DNA from: an uncultured Actinomycetes bacterium
Lineage (GTDB): Bacteria > Actinomycetota > Thermoleophilia > Solirubrobacterales > Thermoleophilaceae
DNA length: 15,999 bases
Reading direction: 5' to 3'
Assembly: GCA_946481495.1 (NCBI GenBank)
Contig: CAMLNW010000031.1
Span: 1 to 15,999 of the forward strand
Positions 14,869 through 15,999 of this stretch are shown in pieces. A program made the translations under genes and the position numbers. The notes under the pieces are model-generated. The model ran no database searches. It was given only the letters and a program-made list of their open reading frames with translations, and had not been told where the DNA came from. Positions within the stretch are counted from its first letter, which is position 1. The number at the start of each line of letters is the position of its first letter.

Positions 14869-15417
14869 GTGAAGCGACTGCCAACCAGACTCGACGGGCC
14901 GATCCTGATCGAGCCGACCGCTTTCCCGGATAGCCGCGGCTTCTTCCAAGAGACCTACCGGCGCAATGTCTACGCCGACCTCGGCGTCGACGTCGAGTTC
15001 GTCCAGGACAACCACTCGCGCTCGACGCGCTGCGTAGTGCGCGGCATGCACTTCCAGATCGGCGCCGGCCAGGCGAAGCTCGTGCGCTGCGCGCGTGGGG
15101 CGATCGTCGACGTGGTGGTCGACATCCGCCGCGCCTCGCCGACGTTTGGCCAGTGGGAGGCGTTCGAGCTCGACGACGAGCGGCTGCTCCAGCTCTTCGT
15201 GCCGGTCGGCTTCGCGCACGGGTTCTGTGTGACGAGCGATGTCGCCGACGTCGTCTACAAGTGCTCCTCCTACTACGACGGCAACATCGAGCGCGGCATT
15301 CGCTACGACGACCCCGACGTCGGAATCGAATGGCCCGAGGGGCTGGAGCTCCACCCCTCCGAGCGCGACAGCACGGCGCCGCTGCTACGCGACGCCGCGC
15401 CTGAGATTCCGTTCTAG
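14869..15417 (+). CDS. rfbC: dTDP-4-dehydrorhamnose 3,5-epimerase family protein (RmlC-like)
   Basis: Cupin epimerase that, in the standard route, converts dTDP-4-keto-6-deoxyglucose to dTDP-4-keto-rhamnose. The 182-residue length is typical for RmlC. Visible family residues are RGFFQETYR near 23-31, the catalytic H61 in RGMHFQ, K70 in QAKLVRC, VDIRRASPTFGQW at 84-96, VPVGFAHGFCV at 111-121, KCSSYYD with the Tyr pair 135-136, IRYDDPDVGIEWP, and D167 in SERD. GTG at 14869 gives the usual opening KRLPTRLDG. An in-frame ATG at 14830 would overlap the divergent rfbF start and is less likely. Neighbouring a CDP-glucose-forming enzyme, its substrate could be a CDP- rather than dTDP-sugar. Confidence 0.92.
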   Translation: MKRLPTRLDGPILIEPTAFPDSRGFFQETYRRNVYADLGVDVEFVQDNHSRSTRCVVRGMHFQIGAGQAKLVRCARGAIVDVVVDIRRASPTFGQWEAFELDDERLLQLFVPVGFAHGFCVTSDVADVVYKCSSYYDGNIERGIRYDDPDVGIEWPEGLELHPSERDSTAPLLRDAAPEIPF

Positions 15418-15445
15418 CCCGTCCGTCAGGACATGACGAACGGCT
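15418..15445. other. Convergent gene ends with short inverted repeat
   Basis: Only eight bases separate the rfbC stop from the opposing stop of the ferritin-like gene. GTCC-GTCA-GGAC at 15421-15432 is a small hairpin nested in weaker outer pairing (AGCC.GT at 15416-15422 with ACGGCT at 15440-15445). It might serve as a shared terminator but has no U-tract on either side. Confidence 0.2.
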
Positions 15446-15999
15446 GGACCGCTTTCAGCACCTGCTGCTGGTTCAGCGTCGGATCGAACGCGTTCGGAGC
15501 CGGTGGCTGGTTGCGCACCAGCCGCACGCGCGCCGCGTGGCGAGCCTCGACCTGGACGATCGAGCCGGCCGTCGCGAGCAGCTCCTTGGACTTGATCGCC
15601 GGAGCGGCGCCGTCGTAGGCGGCGACACCGGTGTCCTCGAGCGTCTGCGCCAGCTTCAGGAACGCTGCCTCGTTCGAGAACGGGAACTCGACCTTCGGCG
15701 CCATTACGGGGTTCCCGCCCAGATCGCCGATCGTCTTGACGAGCGCGGCGACGTGCTCGTTCTCGTCGCCGAGGATCGTCTCGGCGAACTCCTTGGTCTC
15801 GCTGCCGAGGTCGACCTCGTCGAGGGCCCGCTCGTAGAAGGCCGACTCGAGGTACTCGAGCGTCAACGCGAAGTTGAGGATCTCGATGTCGCCGTCACCC
15901 ATCTGGGCGAAGGCACGACGGACCAGCGGCCCGGCTGCGATCGCCCCGTAGAGCGCCGCCGCCCCGAGCGCGCCACGCGCAATCAACGCCCCGCGGCTG
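15426..15999 (-). CDS. Ferritin-like domain protein, exported, N-terminus missing
   Basis: About 190 residues are visible; the frame stays open to the right edge, so the start lies outside. The visible N-terminus (SRGALIARGALG, then AAALYGAIAAG and a possible cleavage site AFA/Q) looks like the hydrophobic part of a Tat or Sec signal peptide whose n-region is missing. The mature part is a four-helix ferritin-like fold of the Ferritin_2 type. Its metal-site residues are in place: LEYLESAFYERAL, ENEH (ExxH), a LEDTGVAAYDGAA helix and EARH (ExxH). Di-iron binding is plausible, but the reaction is unknown; related actinobacterial proteins are uncharacterised or linked to iron or stress. It converges on rfbC and appears unrelated to the sugar genes. 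Confidence 0.88.
   Translation of the reverse strand, partial: SRGALIARGALGAAALYGAIAAGPLVRRAFAQMGDGDIEILNFALTLEYLESAFYERALDEVDLGSETKEFAETILGDENEHVAALVKTIGDLGGNPVMAPKVEFPFSNEAAFLKLAQTLEDTGVAAYDGAAPAIKSKELLATAGSIVQVEARHAARVRLVRNQPPAPNAFDPTLNQQQVLKAVQPFVMS

Noticed and set aside
15984..15986. TTG start for the ferritin-like gene
   Set aside because: The frame continues open to the window edge, and the sequence before it (SRGAL) fits a signal peptide, so the true start is probably outside.
1..15999. LexA boxes, tRNA genes, CRISPR repeats, insertion sequences
   Set aside because: None found by reading. I saw no GAAC-N4-GTTC box before the ruv genes, no cloverleaf, no regularly spaced repeats and no transposase motif.

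Overview
The window is about two-thirds G+C and very dense: no gene-free stretch exceeds 51 bases. It looks like an actinobacterial chromosome, probably a deep lineage such as Thermoleophilia (Solirubrobacterales-like). Reasons are the base composition, the frequent GTG starts, and a gene order that mixes the actinobacterial block pdxS-pdxT-yebC-ruvC-ruvA-ruvB-secD-secF-relA with the Bacillus-like fused secDF followed by recJ and relA. The class is an inference; no rRNA or tRNA gene is present to confirm it.

Layout. From 14831 down to 1, fourteen genes run on the minus strand with gaps of at most 51 bases and several 4-base overlaps. In transcription order they are: a glucose-1-phosphate cytidylyltransferase (rfbF-like); an RpiR/MurR-type HTH-SIS regulator; pdxS and pdxT (PLP synthase); an M29 aminopeptidase; yebC; ruvC, ruvA and ruvB (Holliday-junction processing); a zinc-ribbon plus PAS-like protein; a fused secDF; a small three-helix membrane protein; recJ; and a bifunctional rel ((p)ppGpp synthetase/hydrolase) that leaves the window at its 3' end. 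To the right, a dTDP-4-dehydrorhamnose 3,5-epimerase-like gene is read on the plus strand, divergent from rfbF. It converges on a partial ferritin-like exported protein (minus strand) that runs off the right edge.

How the genes work together. pdxS and pdxT make PLP. yebC and ruvCAB cover translation or regulation and recombination. secDF helps protein export. recJ supplies a 5'-3' ssDNA exonuclease, and rel sets the stringent response. These are housekeeping functions in a conserved superoperon. Lineage-specific features are the M29 aminopeptidase between pdxT and yebC, the zinc-ribbon/PAS protein where yajC usually sits, the small membrane protein after secDF, and the absence of apt between recJ and rel. 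The SIS regulator directly ahead of pdxS may link PLP synthesis to sugar metabolism.

Non-coding signals are short. Three Shine-Dalgarno-poor GTG starts (recJ, pdxS, murR-like) are directly preceded by hairpins. Two hairpins follow stop codons (recJ, rfbF). A similar spacer of about 35 bases occurs on both sides of ruvC. I see no mobile element, CRISPR array, phage gene or clearly novel multi-gene system; the most interesting items are lineage-specific parts inside a conserved operon.
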